64,000 bases of DNA from positions 62,001 through 126,000 of the forward strand of contig NZ_JAQVBV010000008.1 of assembly GCF_028690125.1 (NCBI RefSeq). Direction: 5' to 3'. This DNA comes from Bacteroides sp. (lineage in GTDB: Bacteria > Bacteroidota > Bacteroidia > Bacteroidales > Bacteroidaceae). The position numbers were made by a program, and so were the translations under genes. Shown in pieces: positions 46,197 to 54,990 of the stretch. Each line of letters begins with the position of its first letter. Position 1 is the first letter of the stretch. Below the pieces are notes generated by a model. That model was not told where the DNA came from. It did no database searches and worked only from the letters and a program-made list of their open reading frames with translations.

Positions 46197-47651
46197 ATGA
46201 TGATACTTGTTACTATTGTATGTTATTTTGCAGTATTACTGTTAATAGCCCGTATCACCGGATATAAAAGCGGATCAAATGCAGCGTTCTTTAAAGGAGA
46301 AAACAAATCACCCTGGTATGTAGTCTCCTTTGGCATGATTGGCGCTTCTATCTCCGGAGTGACATTCGTATCTGTGCCGGGTATGGTACGTGGAATGGAT
46401 ATGACGTATCTGCAAACTGTATTCGGATTCTTTTTTGGATATATGATCGTTGCCCATGTACTCCTTCCTCTATATTACAAATTGAATCTGATTAGTATCT
46501 ATGGTTATCTCGGAACGCGTATAGGAGTACATTCCTATCGTACCGGTTCTTTCTTTTTCCTATTATCGCGTATGTTAGGAACAGCTGCGAAACTATATTT
46601 AGTCTGCCTCATTCTTTATACCTATGTATTTCAAGAAATACACGTACCTTTTTGGGCAATAGCAGTCGGCTCGGTAGCTTTGGTATGGATATACACTCAT
46701 AAAAGTGGAATTAAAACAATTGTGTGGACAGATACTTTACAGACTTTCTGTCTGATTGCCGCATTAATTTTCATCATATATTTTACAATTCAGAAATTGG
46801 ATTTCAGTTTCAATGGCATTATACAGACTATTCAAGAGAGCGAACACAGCCGTATTTTTGTTTTTGACAATTGGATCTCCCGCCAAAACTTTTTCAAACA
46901 ATTTTTCAGTGGTATCTTCATCGTTATTGTAATGACTGGGCTAGATCAGGATATGATGCAAAAAAATCTCTCTTGCCGGAACTTACACGAAGCGAAGAAG
47001 AATATGTATTGCTACGGCTTTTCTTTCATTCCACTGAATTTTCTATTTTTATGTCTGGGAATTCTGCTATTGGCACTAGCCGGCAAAATGCAATTAGAAT
47101 TACCAGTTATGAATGATGATATTTTGCCTATGTTTGCCACCCAAGGTTATTTGGGGCAATCCGTTTTAATACTGTTCACAATCGGTATCATTGCAGCAGC
47201 TTTCAGTAACTCGGATTCTGCCTTGACAGCTATGACTACAAGCGTATGTGTAGATCTGCTCAACACGGGAAAAGATACAGAAGAAGTTGCACTCCGTAAG
47301 AGAAAGAAAGTACATTTGTTGCTTTCAGTACTATTGGCATTCTTCATTTGCCTGGTAGAAATGCTGAATAATAAAAGTGTAATTGATGCGATATATATTA
47401 TTGCATCTTACACCTACGGACCCTTACTCGGTATGTTTGCATTCGGATTATTCACCCGCAAGCAAACAAATGACCGCTTAGTTCCATTTATAGCAGTTGC
47501 CTCTCCATTATTTTGCTACGTAGCAGATTGGTGGGTAAACAAAGAATTTGGATATAAATTCGGTTATGAGTTGCTTATGTTGAACGGAGCACTTACCTTT
47601 GTAGGATTAATGGCTTTGTCCACAAAAAAGAATCGGTTGAAAGTGCCATAA
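46197..47651 (+). CDS. Sodium:solute symporter (SSS/SLC5 family)
   Basis: 484 residues with about 13 membrane spans. The SSS core GMIGASISGVTFVSVPGMVR and SNSDSALTAMTTSVCVDLL (sodium-binding helix region) are clear. It is an inner-membrane sodium-coupled importer; whether it carries sugar, sialic acid or another solute cannot be read. It is a single-gene unit followed by the palindrome array. Confidence 0.85.
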   Translation: MMILVTIVCYFAVLLLIARITGYKSGSNAAFFKGENKSPWYVVSFGMIGASISGVTFVSVPGMVRGMDMTYLQTVFGFFFGYMIVAHVLLPLYYKLNLISIYGYLGTRIGVHSYRTGSFFFLLSRMLGTAAKLYLVCLILYTYVFQEIHVPFWAIAVGSVALVWIYTHKSGIKTIVWTDTLQTFCLIAALIFIIYFTIQKLDFSFNGIIQTIQESEHSRIFVFDNWISRQNFFKQFFSGIFIVIVMTGLDQDMMQKNLSCRNLHEAKKNMYCYGFSFIPLNFLFLCLGILLLALAGKMQLELPVMNDDILPMFATQGYLGQSVLILFTIGIIAAAFSNSDSALTAMTTSVCVDLLNTGKDTEEVALRKRKKVHLLLSVLLAFFICLVEMLNNKSVIDAIYIIASYTYGPLLGMFAFGLFTRKQTNDRLVPFIAVASPLFCYVADWWVNKEFGYKFGYELLMLNGALTFVGLMALSTKKNRLKVP

Positions 47652-47666
47652 ACAGGGCATCCGTCG

Positions 47667-47749
47667 TTTATTAATAAAAGTGAGTGGAGTTTATGCATAA
47701 ACGGCACTACAGTTTATTAATAAACGGTTAGTGAGTTTATTAATAAAAA
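47667..47749. repeat. Four 14-bp palindromes on an exact 23-bp pitch
   Basis: GTTTATTAATAAAC-type units start at 47667, 47690, 47713 and 47736. Each start is exactly 23 bp from the next. Units 2 (GTTTATGCATAAAC) and 3 (GTTTATTAATAAAC) are perfect palindromes; units 1 and 4 end in AAAA, losing one outer pair. The 9-bp segments between differ from each other. The array lies between the symporter stop (47651) and the engB start (47777). The fixed pitch with variable fill points to protein-binding sites rather than copy-by-slippage. Confidence 0.8.
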
Positions 47750-47776
47750 AAAACAGGGAATTAATTGACAAAAAAT

Positions 47777-48388
47777 ATGGAAATAACAAGTGCAGAGTTT
47801 GTGATTAGTAACACGGATGTAAAAAAGTGTCCGGCAGGAATATTCCCCGAGTATGCTTTCATCGGTCGTTCCAATGTTGGTAAATCGAGTCTTATCAATA
47901 TGCTGACTGCTCGTAAAGGATTAGCTATGACATCTTCAACTCCGGGAAAGACCATGCTAATCAATCACTTCCTGATAAACAACAGTTGGTATTTGGTAGA
48001 CCTTCCGGGATATGGCTATGCAAAACGTGGACAAAAAGGTCAGGAGCAGATACAGAAGGTTATTGAAGACTATATACTGGAACGAGAACAAATGACTAAT
48101 CTTTTCGTACTGATAGACAGCCGCCTGGAACCTCAGAAGATTGATCTAGAATTTATGGAATGGTTAGGTGAAAATGGTATCCCTTTCTCTATCGTATTTA
48201 CTAAAACAGATAAATTGAAAGGCGGTCGTATGAAGACGAATATTAATTCCTATTTGCAAGAATTACGCAAACATTGGGAAGAACTTCCTCCTTATTTCAT
48301 CTCTTCATCAGAAAACCGCATAGGTCGCACAGAAATTCTCGACTATATAGAAACCATAAATAAAGAGATAAATACAAAGCAAAAATGA
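47777..48388 (+). CDS. engB: GTPase EngB/YsxC (YihA)
   Basis: 203 residues from the ATG at 47777; a TTG at 47765 in frame would add four residues and is less likely. The GTPase motifs are G1 [10 protein letters not shown]2 region SSTPGKT, G3 DLPGYG and G4 TKTDKLKG. EngB acts in large ribosomal subunit assembly and is usually essential. The stop overlaps the next start by 4 bp (ATGA). Confidence 0.9.
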   Translation: MEITSAEFVISNTDVKKCPAGIFPEYAFIGRSNVGKSSLINMLTARKGLAMTSSTPGKTMLINHFLINNSWYLVDLPGYGYAKRGQKGQEQIQKVIEDYILEREQMTNLFVLIDSRLEPQKIDLEFMEWLGENGIPFSIVFTKTDKLKGGRMKTNINSYLQELRKHWEELPPYFISSSENRIGRTEILDYIETINKEINTKQK

Positions 48389-48987
48389 AAAGAAACATTT
48401 TCTTTGCTGCATTTGTCGCAGCACTTTCAATGATGGCAAATGACAGTCAGGCACAGTCTTTAAAAGATCTATTTAACAAAGACAACATTTCTAAAGTTGT
48501 AAACGCCGTAACAGGTCAAACAGAAGCTATCAACATGACAGGAACATGGAGTTTTGATGGTTCCGCGGTAGAATTTGAATCAGAAAACCTACTAATGCAA
48601 GCCGGTGGTGTTGCCGCAGCATCCGTAGCAGAAAATAAATTGGATGAACAATTGGGAAAAGTAGGTATCAAAGCCGGACAAATGAATTTCACCTTCAATG
48701 CAGACAGTACCTTTACAAGCACCGTAGGTAAGCGCACTATGAATGGAACTTATTCGTATAATGCAGCAACCAAACAAGTATCACTTAAGTATCTCAAGCT
48801 AATAAACCTGACTGCAAAAGTAAACTGTACTACCGAGTCCATGGATCTGCTTTTCAAATCGGATAAACTCCTAAAAATCTTGGCATTTATCGGCAGCAAA
48901 AGTAATAGTACTGCATTAAAAACAGTGAGTTCGCTGGCTGATAGTTATGACGGTATGATGGTTGGATTCGAGTTAAAAAAACAGTAA
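48385..48987 (+). CDS. DUF4923 lipocalin-like exported protein
   Basis: 200 residues with a signal peptide ([20 protein letters not shown], cut after SQA). The core [20 protein letters not shown], then [20 protein letters not shown] and [17 protein letters not shown], is the DUF4923/lipocalin-like pattern of Bacteroidales. Function unknown. It is coupled to engB by a 4-bp overlap. Confidence 0.75.
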   Translation: MKRNIFFAAFVAALSMMANDSQAQSLKDLFNKDNISKVVNAVTGQTEAINMTGTWSFDGSAVEFESENLLMQAGGVAAASVAENKLDEQLGKVGIKAGQMNFTFNADSTFTSTVGKRTMNGTYSYNAATKQVSLKYLKLINLTAKVNCTTESMDLLFKSDKLLKILAFIGSKSNSTALKTVSSLADSYDGMMVGFELKKQ

Positions 48988-49046
48988 AAAAAGTCCATTT
49001 AATACAATTTCTCCTAACAAAGAAACACACTTCAGGGAAAAAACAT

Positions 49047-49054
49047 TATCTTTG
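49047..49054 (+). promoter_or_regulatory. -7 box of the DUF1573 gene
   Basis: TATCTTTG, a full match to TAnnTTTG, lies 26 nt before the ATG at 49081. Confidence 0.5.
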
Positions 49055-49080
49055 TCTCCTATAATTAAAAAGAAGGAAAA

Positions 49081-49503
49081 ATGAAAAAAATACTTTTTTT
49101 AGTGACTTTATTAGTAATGGGAGTTGGTTTTACATTCGCACAGGGATCAGAAGGAAAAGCTGCTGCCATTAAGTTTGATAAGACAACACATGACTTCGGT
49201 AAATTTTCTGAAAGTAAACCTGTAGTAAGTTGTGAATTCAAATTCACTAATATAGGTGATGCTCCTTTAGTGATTCATCAGGCAGTAGCTTCTTGCGGAT
49301 GTACTGTACCCGAATACACCCAAGAACCGGTTATGCCGGGCAAAACAGGTACCATCAAAGTGACTTATAACGGAAAAGGCAAATATCCGGGACATTTTAA
49401 AAAATCTATTACTTTGCGTACCAATGCAAAAACAGAAATGATACGGATTTATATCGAGGGCAACATGGAGGCTACCGATAAAGATGGAGAAAGCGGTAAA
49501 TAA
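49081..49503 (+). CDS. DUF1573 exported protein
   Basis: 140 residues with a signal peptide (MKKILFLVTLLVMGVGFTFA). One Ig-like DUF1573 domain: FDKTTHDFGKFSESKPVVSC, then EFKFTNIGDAPLVIHQAVAS and CGCTVPEY, then PGKTGTIKVTYN. The CGC motif is diagnostic. Probably periplasmic or surface; function unknown. It ends at a clear terminator. Confidence 0.85.
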   Translation: MKKILFLVTLLVMGVGFTFAQGSEGKAAAIKFDKTTHDFGKFSESKPVVSCEFKFTNIGDAPLVIHQAVASCGCTVPEYTQEPVMPGKTGTIKVTYNGKGKYPGHFKKSITLRTNAKTEMIRIYIEGNMEATDKDGESGK

Positions 49504-49522
49504 GAAAAAATAGACCAGAAGG

Positions 49523-49550
49523 AAAAGGAGAATCTTTTGATTCTCCTTTT
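49523..49550 (+). terminator. Intrinsic terminator of the DUF1573 gene
   Basis: AAAAGGAGAATC at 49523-49534 pairs perfectly with 49539-49550 around TTTT, followed by a further T run (TTTTTTG). It lies 20 nt after the stop. Confidence 0.85.
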
Positions 49551-49596
49551 TTTTTGTTTACTTTGAAGTCTGGAAACATAAACTACTAAAAATAAT

Positions 49597-51591
49597 ATGA
49601 AAGAACAACAAGAAGAAGACAAATTCACCGGGCTACCCGAGAATGCGTTCAGAGAGTTGAAACCGGGAGAAGTGTATAACCCGTTAATGAATCCCTCTAA
49701 AAATTATCCGGAAGTTACTTTCTGGTCTGTAGCATGGGGTATCGCCATGGCAATCCTTTTCTCCGCAGCGGCAGCCTATCTGGGGCTAAAAGTAGGGCAA
49801 GTTTTTGAGGCTGCCATACCTATTGCTATCATTGCTGTAGGAGTTTCCGGTGCTGCAAAAAGAAAAAATGCGTTGGGAGAAAATGTAATCATTCAGTCTA
49901 TCGGAGCTTGCTCCGGGGTGATTGTAGCCGGAGCTATCTTTACCCTACCCGCTCTATATATTCTCCAAGCGAAATATCCTGAAATGACTGTGACTTTTAT
50001 GCAAGTGTTCATCAGTTCATTATTAGGTGGTATATTAGGTATTCTTTTCTTAATTCCATTCCGGAAATATTTTGTTAGCGATATGCATGGTAAATATCCT
50101 TTCCCAGAAGCCACAGCTACCACACAAGTATTAGTTTCGGGAGAAAAGAGTGGTAATCAGGCAAAACCATTATTAATCGCAGGATTGATTGGTGGATTGT
50201 ACGATTTTATAGTAGCCACATTCGGTTGGTGGAATGAGAACTTTACTACTCGGATTTGTGGAGCCGGAGAAATGTTAGCAGAGAAAGCAAAACTTATATT
50301 TAAGGTAAATACAGGAGCAGCAGTACTCGGTCTGGGATATATTGTCGGATTAAAGTATGCTTCTATCATCTGTGCAGGTTCATTGGCAGTGTGGTGGATC
50401 ATCATTCCAGGGATGTCGGCTATCTGGGGAGACAGTGTGCTAAATTCCTGGAACCCGGACATTACTTCTACGGTAGGGATGATGAGTCCGGAAGAAATCT
50501 TCAAATATTATGCAAAAAGTATTGGTATTGGTGGTATTGCTATGGCAGGTGTTATAGGCATTATTCGTTCATGGGGAATCATCAAAAGTGCCGTTGGACT
50601 TGCTGCAAAAGAAATACACGGTAAAGGTAATGTAGAAAAAAGTATTGTCCGTACTCAACGTGACCTTTCAATGAAGATTATTGCTATTGGTTCTATCATA
50701 ACACTAATATTGATCACATTATTCTTCTATTTCGATGTGATGCAAGGCAATCTGGTGCACACATTGGTTGCAATTGTTCTGGTAGCAGGCATTTCCTTCC
50801 TTTTTACAACAGTAGCAGCAAATGCTATTGCAATTGTAGGAACGAATCCGGTATCCGGAATGACATTAATGACATTGATTCTAGCATCTGTTGTGATGGT
50901 ATCTGTAGGACTAAAAGGTCCTTCCGGAATGGTTGCTTCTCTTGTCATGGGTGGTGTGGTATGTACCGCATTATCAATGGCGGGAGGTTTTATCACCGAT
51001 TTAAAAATTGGTTATTGGTTGGGAAGTACACCTGCCAAGCAAGAAACCTGGAAATTTTTGGGAACTATTGTATCCGCAGCAACAGTAGGCGGGGTAATGA
51101 TTATCCTGAACAAAACATATGGATTTACTAGTGGAGCTTTAGCTGCTCCTCAGGCAAACGCAATGGCAGCCGTAATCGAGCCACTGATGAGTGGTGTTGG
51201 TGCTCCCTGGTTACTCTATGGAATTGGTGCTGTTTTAGCAATTATTCTGACTTTTTGTAAAATTCCTGCATTGGCTTTTGCCTTGGGTATGTTTATTCCT
51301 TTAGAGCTGAATGTACCTCTGGTAGTCGGTGGAGCTATCAATTGGTATGTCACTACTCGCAGCAAAGATGTAATATTGAACACAGAAAGAGGTGAAAAAG
51401 GAACTTTGCTGGCTTCTGGTTTTATTGCTGGTGGTGCATTGATGGGAGTAGTCAGTGCAGCTATGCGTTTTGGTGGAATCAATCTGGTAAATGAAGCTTG
51501 GTTGAACAATACTTGGTCAGAAGTGTTGGCATTAGGAGCCTATGCTCTATTAATCCTTTATTTCATTAAAGCTTCAATGAAAGTAAAATAA
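49597..51591 (+). CDS. OPT-family oligopeptide transporter
   Basis: 664 residues with about 15 hydrophobic segments. The OPT start RELKPGEVYNPLM and TFWSVAWGIAMAILFSAAAA, then LGLKVGQVFEAAIPIAII, KRKNALGENVIIQSIGACSG and KYPFPEATATTQVL, mark the bacterial OPT clade. It imports small peptides or peptide-metal chelates. It is followed after 1 nt by DUF1460, suggesting an operon concerned with peptide or peptidoglycan fragments (inference). Confidence 0.85.
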   Translation: MKEQQEEDKFTGLPENAFRELKPGEVYNPLMNPSKNYPEVTFWSVAWGIAMAILFSAAAAYLGLKVGQVFEAAIPIAIIAVGVSGAAKRKNALGENVIIQSIGACSGVIVAGAIFTLPALYILQAKYPEMTVTFMQVFISSLLGGILGILFLIPFRKYFVSDMHGKYPFPEATATTQVLVSGEKSGNQAKPLLIAGLIGGLYDFIVATFGWWNENFTTRICGAGEMLAEKAKLIFKVNTGAAVLGLGYIVGLKYASIICAGSLAVWWIIIPGMSAIWGDSVLNSWNPDITSTVGMMSPEEIFKYYAKSIGIGGIAMAGVIGIIRSWGIIKSAVGLAAKEIHGKGNVEKSIVRTQRDLSMKIIAIGSIITLILITLFFYFDVMQGNLVHTLVAIVLVAGISFLFTTVAANAIAIVGTNPVSGMTLMTLILASVVMVSVGLKGPSGMVASLVMGGVVCTALSMAGGFITDLKIGYWLGSTPAKQETWKFLGTIVSAATVGGVMIILNKTYGFTSGALAAPQANAMAAVIEPLMSGVGAPWLLYGIGAVLAIILTFCKIPALAFALGMFIPLELNVPLVVGGAINWYVTTRSKDVILNTERGEKGTLLASGFIAGGALMGVVSAAMRFGGINLVNEAWLNNTWSEVLALGAYALLILYFIKASMKVK

Positions 51592-51592
51592 G

Positions 51593-52423
51593 ATGAAGAG
51601 ACTTTTATCCTTCGTAGTATCTTTTATAACTGTAATGGCATTTGCACAACAGCCCGTCGAGCTACCCTTGTGGTCCGACGGTGCTTCCAATGCTAACAGC
51701 ATGACTAGGAAGGAACAAGAGTTATCTCATTTACATCCGATGCTAAGAATCGGAAAATCCTTTCTGGGTACTAAATATACTGCTAATACACTTGATGAAA
51801 GTCTGGAAGAAAAGCTCGTTATCCTACCTCAGAAGGTAGACTGCCTGACATTCGTTGAATATGTGTTGGCACAGGCACTCAGTTCTGAATTTACCGAAAA
51901 CTTACAGAATATACGGTATCGTGATGGTATTATCAACGGATATCCTTCACGGTTACATTATACTTCTGATTGGATTGAAAATGGTGTCCGTCATGGATTC
52001 CTCCAAGATATCACGGCTGAAAATAGTTTATATACTAATAAACTTTCACTTTCGTTTATGTCTACTCATCCGGAATTGTACAAACAGTTGGAAAATTCAC
52101 CGAAGAATGTAAAACAAATAGCTGAATGCGAAAAGGCATTAACTGGAAAAACTGTGCATATCTTGCCAAAGAATAAACTTCCCGACACAGGGCTCCCTTG
52201 GATTGAAAATGGGGATATCATCGCAATTACTACTAGTCTGCGGGGTTTGGACATAGCTCATGTGGGAATAGCAAATTATATCAACGGTAATTTGCATCTG
52301 CTTCACGCATCTGCTTCATTAGGAAAAGTCGTGATCAGTGAAAAACCACTCAGAAATATGCTTGACAATCATAAAACATGGACAGGAATACGTGTTGTCC
52401 GGATGTCTCACCCTAAAAAATAA
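51593..52423 (+). CDS. DUF1460 amidase-like exported protein
   Basis: 276 residues with a signal peptide (MKRLLSFVVSFITVMAFA). Motifs of DUF1460 are SFLGTKYTANTLD, then KVDCLTFVEYVLA with likely nucleophile Cys84, and DIAHVGIANYINGNLHLLHA with the catalytic His. The family is annotated as N-acetylmuramoyl-L-alanine-amidase-like, so cleavage of peptidoglycan is probable in the periplasm. Spacing of 1 and 6 nt to its neighbours suggests one unit of OPT transporter, amidase and outer-membrane barrel. Confidence 0.8.
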   Translation: MKRLLSFVVSFITVMAFAQQPVELPLWSDGASNANSMTRKEQELSHLHPMLRIGKSFLGTKYTANTLDESLEEKLVILPQKVDCLTFVEYVLAQALSSEFTENLQNIRYRDGIINGYPSRLHYTSDWIENGVRHGFLQDITAENSLYTNKLSLSFMSTHPELYKQLENSPKNVKQIAECEKALTGKTVHILPKNKLPDTGLPWIENGDIIAITTSLRGLDIAHVGIANYINGNLHLLHASASLGKVVISEKPLRNMLDNHKTWTGIRVVRMSHPKK

Positions 52424-52429
52424 TCAATT

Positions 52430-53377
52430 ATGAAAAGAGTAAAACATTTCCTTCTTGTTTTTTCTCTACTACCTTCTCTATTAGTGGCACAGGGAGTACC
52501 AGACGTCACTTTTCTGGGACTAACTCCGGATGCTCAATCGGCAGGTATGGCAGGTACAGGACTGGCTATCACTGATAATGGAAGTACAGCTATCTTTCAT
52601 AATGCTTCTACTATCGCTTTCTCTCAGGATGTAATGGGTGCCAGCTATTCATATGCTGGCATCAATAAAGACCGTGCATTGCAAAGTGCATCTCTTTTTT
52701 ACCGTATCGGTCGGGAAGGAAAACATGGTTTCACGGTTGGTTTCCGTCACTATAAAGCATCCGATTATTATGTAAACGACGAAAAAGTAGATGGCATCTC
52801 AAATTTCCATCCTCGTGCCTGGAGTCTGGAAGCAGGATATTTCAGAAGTATAACACAGAATCTCTCTCTTTCATTAACACTCAGATATTTGCAAGCGAAA
52901 GGTTATCCAACTACTGATAGTAAAGGTACAGTTTGTCTGGACTTCGGAGCTACCTATCATCGGAATATGTCGATACTAGATGAAATGGCTTCGTGGTCTA
53001 TAGGATTTCAAGCAGCCAATTTGGGAAGAAAGTTAGATGGACAAAAGTTACCTGCCCGATTAGGATTAGGAGGTGCTATTGATCTCCCTTTCAGTATGGA
53101 AAACCGCCTACAATTAGCTTTGGATTTAAATTACCTGCTTCCCTCCCACTACCGCCATCTTCAGGCTGGTGTGGGAGCTGAATACAATTTCCTGAAATAT
53201 GGAGTGATCCGTGGAGGATACCACTTTGGAGATAAAGACAAAGGAGTAGGTAATTACGGAACTTTAGGTTGCGGAATTAACTTCTGGCCAATCCGCGCAG
53301 ATTTTTCTTATGCGCTGGCTGATAAGGACTGTTTCATGTACAGAACCTGGCAAATTAGCTTAGGAGTAATTTTCTAA
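52430..53377 (+). CDS. porQ: PorV/PorQ-family outer-membrane barrel
   Basis: 315 residues with a signal peptide (MKRVKHFLLVFSLLPSLLVA). The sequence APDAQSAGMAGTGLA-like text (TPDAQSAGMAGTGLAITDNG) then STAIFHNASTIAF is the PorV/PorQ/UPF0164 start, and the rest alternates as beta strands to a terminal aromatic-rich strand (TWQISLGVIF). In type IX secretion PorQ is an accessory outer-membrane protein; gut Bacteroides usually lack the full system, so its role here is unclear. Its last 23 bp overlap the end of lipB on the other strand. Confidence 0.7.
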   Translation: MKRVKHFLLVFSLLPSLLVAQGVPDVTFLGLTPDAQSAGMAGTGLAITDNGSTAIFHNASTIAFSQDVMGASYSYAGINKDRALQSASLFYRIGREGKHGFTVGFRHYKASDYYVNDEKVDGISNFHPRAWSLEAGYFRSITQNLSLSLTLRYLQAKGYPTTDSKGTVCLDFGATYHRNMSILDEMASWSIGFQAANLGRKLDGQKLPARLGLGGAIDLPFSMENRLQLALDLNYLLPSHYRHLQAGVGAEYNFLKYGVIRGGYHFGDKDKGVGNYGTLGCGINFWPIRADFSYALADKDCFMYRTWQISLGVIF

Positions 53378-54017
53378 GTTCATTTTGGAGGCGTTGCTTC
53401 ACTTCGTCCATTGGCACATCACATTTCAATTCCTGACGAAGAGAAGTGACGCCTTTATCTATAAATCCACAGGGATTAATATAACTGAAATAATGTAAAT
53501 CGGTATTCACATTTAAAGCCAATCCGTGCATAGTGACGAAGTGACTGCTCCGTACTCCTATCGCACAAATCTTACGGGCAGAGGATGTCTCACCTTCCAA
53601 CCAAACTCCGGTTGCTTTTTCCAACCGACCCGCTTTTATGCCATATGTAGCACAAACACATATTACTGCTTCTTCAAGCAAATGTATATATTCCTTTAAT
53701 CCAAGTTGAAAATCTTCAAGATTCAGGATTGGATAACACACAAGTTGCCCGGGACCATGATAAGTGATATCTCCTCCCCTGTCAATATGGTAAAGAGTAG
53801 CATCTATTGCTTTAAGCTGTTCATCAGCCAGCAACATATTATTTTCTTTCCCGCTACGCCCCAACGTATAGACATGAGGATGCTCGCACATGATAATCCG
53901 GTTCTCATATGGTAGGCTCTGTGCCTTCGCATGAACCAGAGCATCAAACCATTCCATTTGTCGTTGCCATGCGTCGGCATACGGCACTAAGTTCCAATTT
54001 ACAAAAGTTGTTTTCAT
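53355..54017 (-). CDS. lipB: Octanoyltransferase LipB
   Basis: 220 residues from the ATG complementary to 54015-54017. A start at 54146 would add 43 residues with no family support and run into the AraC gene. LipB motifs are GGDITYHGPGQLVCYPIL, KICAIGVRSSHFVTMHGLAL, then NVNTDLHYF and NPCGFIDKGVTSL with the catalytic Cys and Lys. It transfers octanoyl from ACP to lipoyl domains. A TATCTTTG -7 box at 54029-54022 (minus) ends 5 nt before the ATG. Confidence 0.9.
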   Translation of the reverse strand: MKTTFVNWNLVPYADAWQRQMEWFDALVHAKAQSLPYENRIIMCEHPHVYTLGRSGKENNMLLADEQLKAIDATLYHIDRGGDITYHGPGQLVCYPILNLEDFQLGLKEYIHLLEEAVICVCATYGIKAGRLEKATGVWLEGETSSARKICAIGVRSSHFVTMHGLALNVNTDLHYFSYINPCGFIDKGVTSLRQELKCDVPMDEVKQRLQNELRKLLLS

Positions 54018-54021
54018 AAAA

Positions 54022-54057
54022 CAAAGATAAAAAATAAAAAGAAAATGTGTACATTTG
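54022..54057. promoter_or_regulatory. Divergent -7 boxes for lipB and the AraC gene
   Basis: The minus strand 54029-54022 reads TATCTTTG for lipB, and the plus strand 54050-54057 reads TACATTTG for the AraC gene at 54085. The lipB box is so close to the ATG that a leaderless transcript is likely. Confidence 0.5.
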
Positions 54058-54084
54058 CGAGAGTAAATAAAAACGACCGACCTT

Positions 54085-54924
54085 ATGAAAATGGATTTTC
54101 CACAAGTAGATTTACCTCTTGAGGTTTTAGCCTGGACTGATGTCACTGAGGATATTCTTAATATTTACAAGCAATCTTGCCGACTTCAAGCCTGCATTGT
54201 AGCTATATGTACAGAAGGATACATGAAAGCCTCCATTAATCTGCTGGACTATGAGATACGTCCCAATGACTTGATCACATTACTTCCGGGAACAATCATC
54301 CAGTTTAAAGAAAGAACCGAAAAGGTTCGTCTCTGTTTTGCCGGATTCTCTTCGACCTGCGCCGGACGTATCAATCTGATAAAGGCTATCGGCGATGCTT
54401 ATCCCAAATTACTGGAGCAGCCGGTTATGCCTCTTTCGGAAAATGTTTCCAGATATTTAAAAGAATATTTCACCTTATTATCTCATGTCAGTTGTGACGA
54501 TTCTTTTGATATAGATCCGGAATTATCTGATATATCTCTTCAAACGATTTTAACAAGTGTACGACTTATCTACCGGAGACTAACTGTAAAAAATGACAAT
54601 TCGAACCGCAAAAAAGAAATTTGCCGTGAATTGATCCACTCAATTACCGAGCATTACAAACAGGAACGACGTGCGCAATTCTATGCTGATCAACTCGGCA
54701 TTTCCCTTCAACACCTAAGCACCACAGTCAAGCAAGTGACAGGAAAAAGCGTGCTTGATACGATAGCCTATATTATTATTATGGATGCTAAAGCTAAATT
54801 GAAAGGAACCAATATGACTATTCAGGAAATAGCATATTCTCTGAATTTTCCAAGTGCTACCTTTTTTGGTAAATACTTTAGACGGTATGTAGGAATGACG
54901 CCCGTAGAATTCAGGAATACATAA
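54085..54924 (+). CDS. AraC-family transcriptional regulator
   Basis: 279 residues. A cupin-like N-terminal half (25-170) contains YEIRPNDLITLLPGTIIQFK. The C-terminal AraC domain has two helix-turn-helices: YADQLGISLQHLSTTVKQVT and IQEIAYSLNFPSATFFGKYF, ending RRYVGMTPVEFR. It is convergent with copA, with a shared terminator, and divergent from lipB. A link to the metal locus is possible but only by position. Confidence 0.85.
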   Translation: MKMDFPQVDLPLEVLAWTDVTEDILNIYKQSCRLQACIVAICTEGYMKASINLLDYEIRPNDLITLLPGTIIQFKERTEKVRLCFAGFSSTCAGRINLIKAIGDAYPKLLEQPVMPLSENVSRYLKEYFTLLSHVSCDDSFDIDPELSDISLQTILTSVRLIYRRLTVKNDNSNRKKEICRELIHSITEHYKQERRAQFYADQLGISLQHLSTTVKQVTGKSVLDTIAYIIIMDAKAKLKGTNMTIQEIAYSLNFPSATFFGKYFRRYVGMTPVEFRNT

Positions 54925-54931
54925 AAAAGTA

Positions 54932-54985
54932 TGCCAATGAGTTTCTGCAAATAACTATACTCAGATATTGCAAAGCTCATTGGCA
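54932..54985. terminator. Bidirectional terminator between the AraC gene and copA
   Basis: TGCCAATGAG at 54932-54941 and CTCATTGGCA at 54976-54985 are exact reverse complements, 34 nt apart, between convergent stops at 54924 and 54991. Confidence 0.55.
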
Positions 54986-54990
54986 ATTTA

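Noticed and set aside
47667..47749. Palindrome array as a CRISPR
   Set aside because: Repeats are only 14 bp and the fill is only 9 bp, far shorter than CRISPR spacers, and no cas genes are present.
54018..54146. Longer N-terminus for LipB starting at 54146
   Set aside because: The extra 43 residues have no LipB homology and overlap the divergent AraC gene and its promoter.
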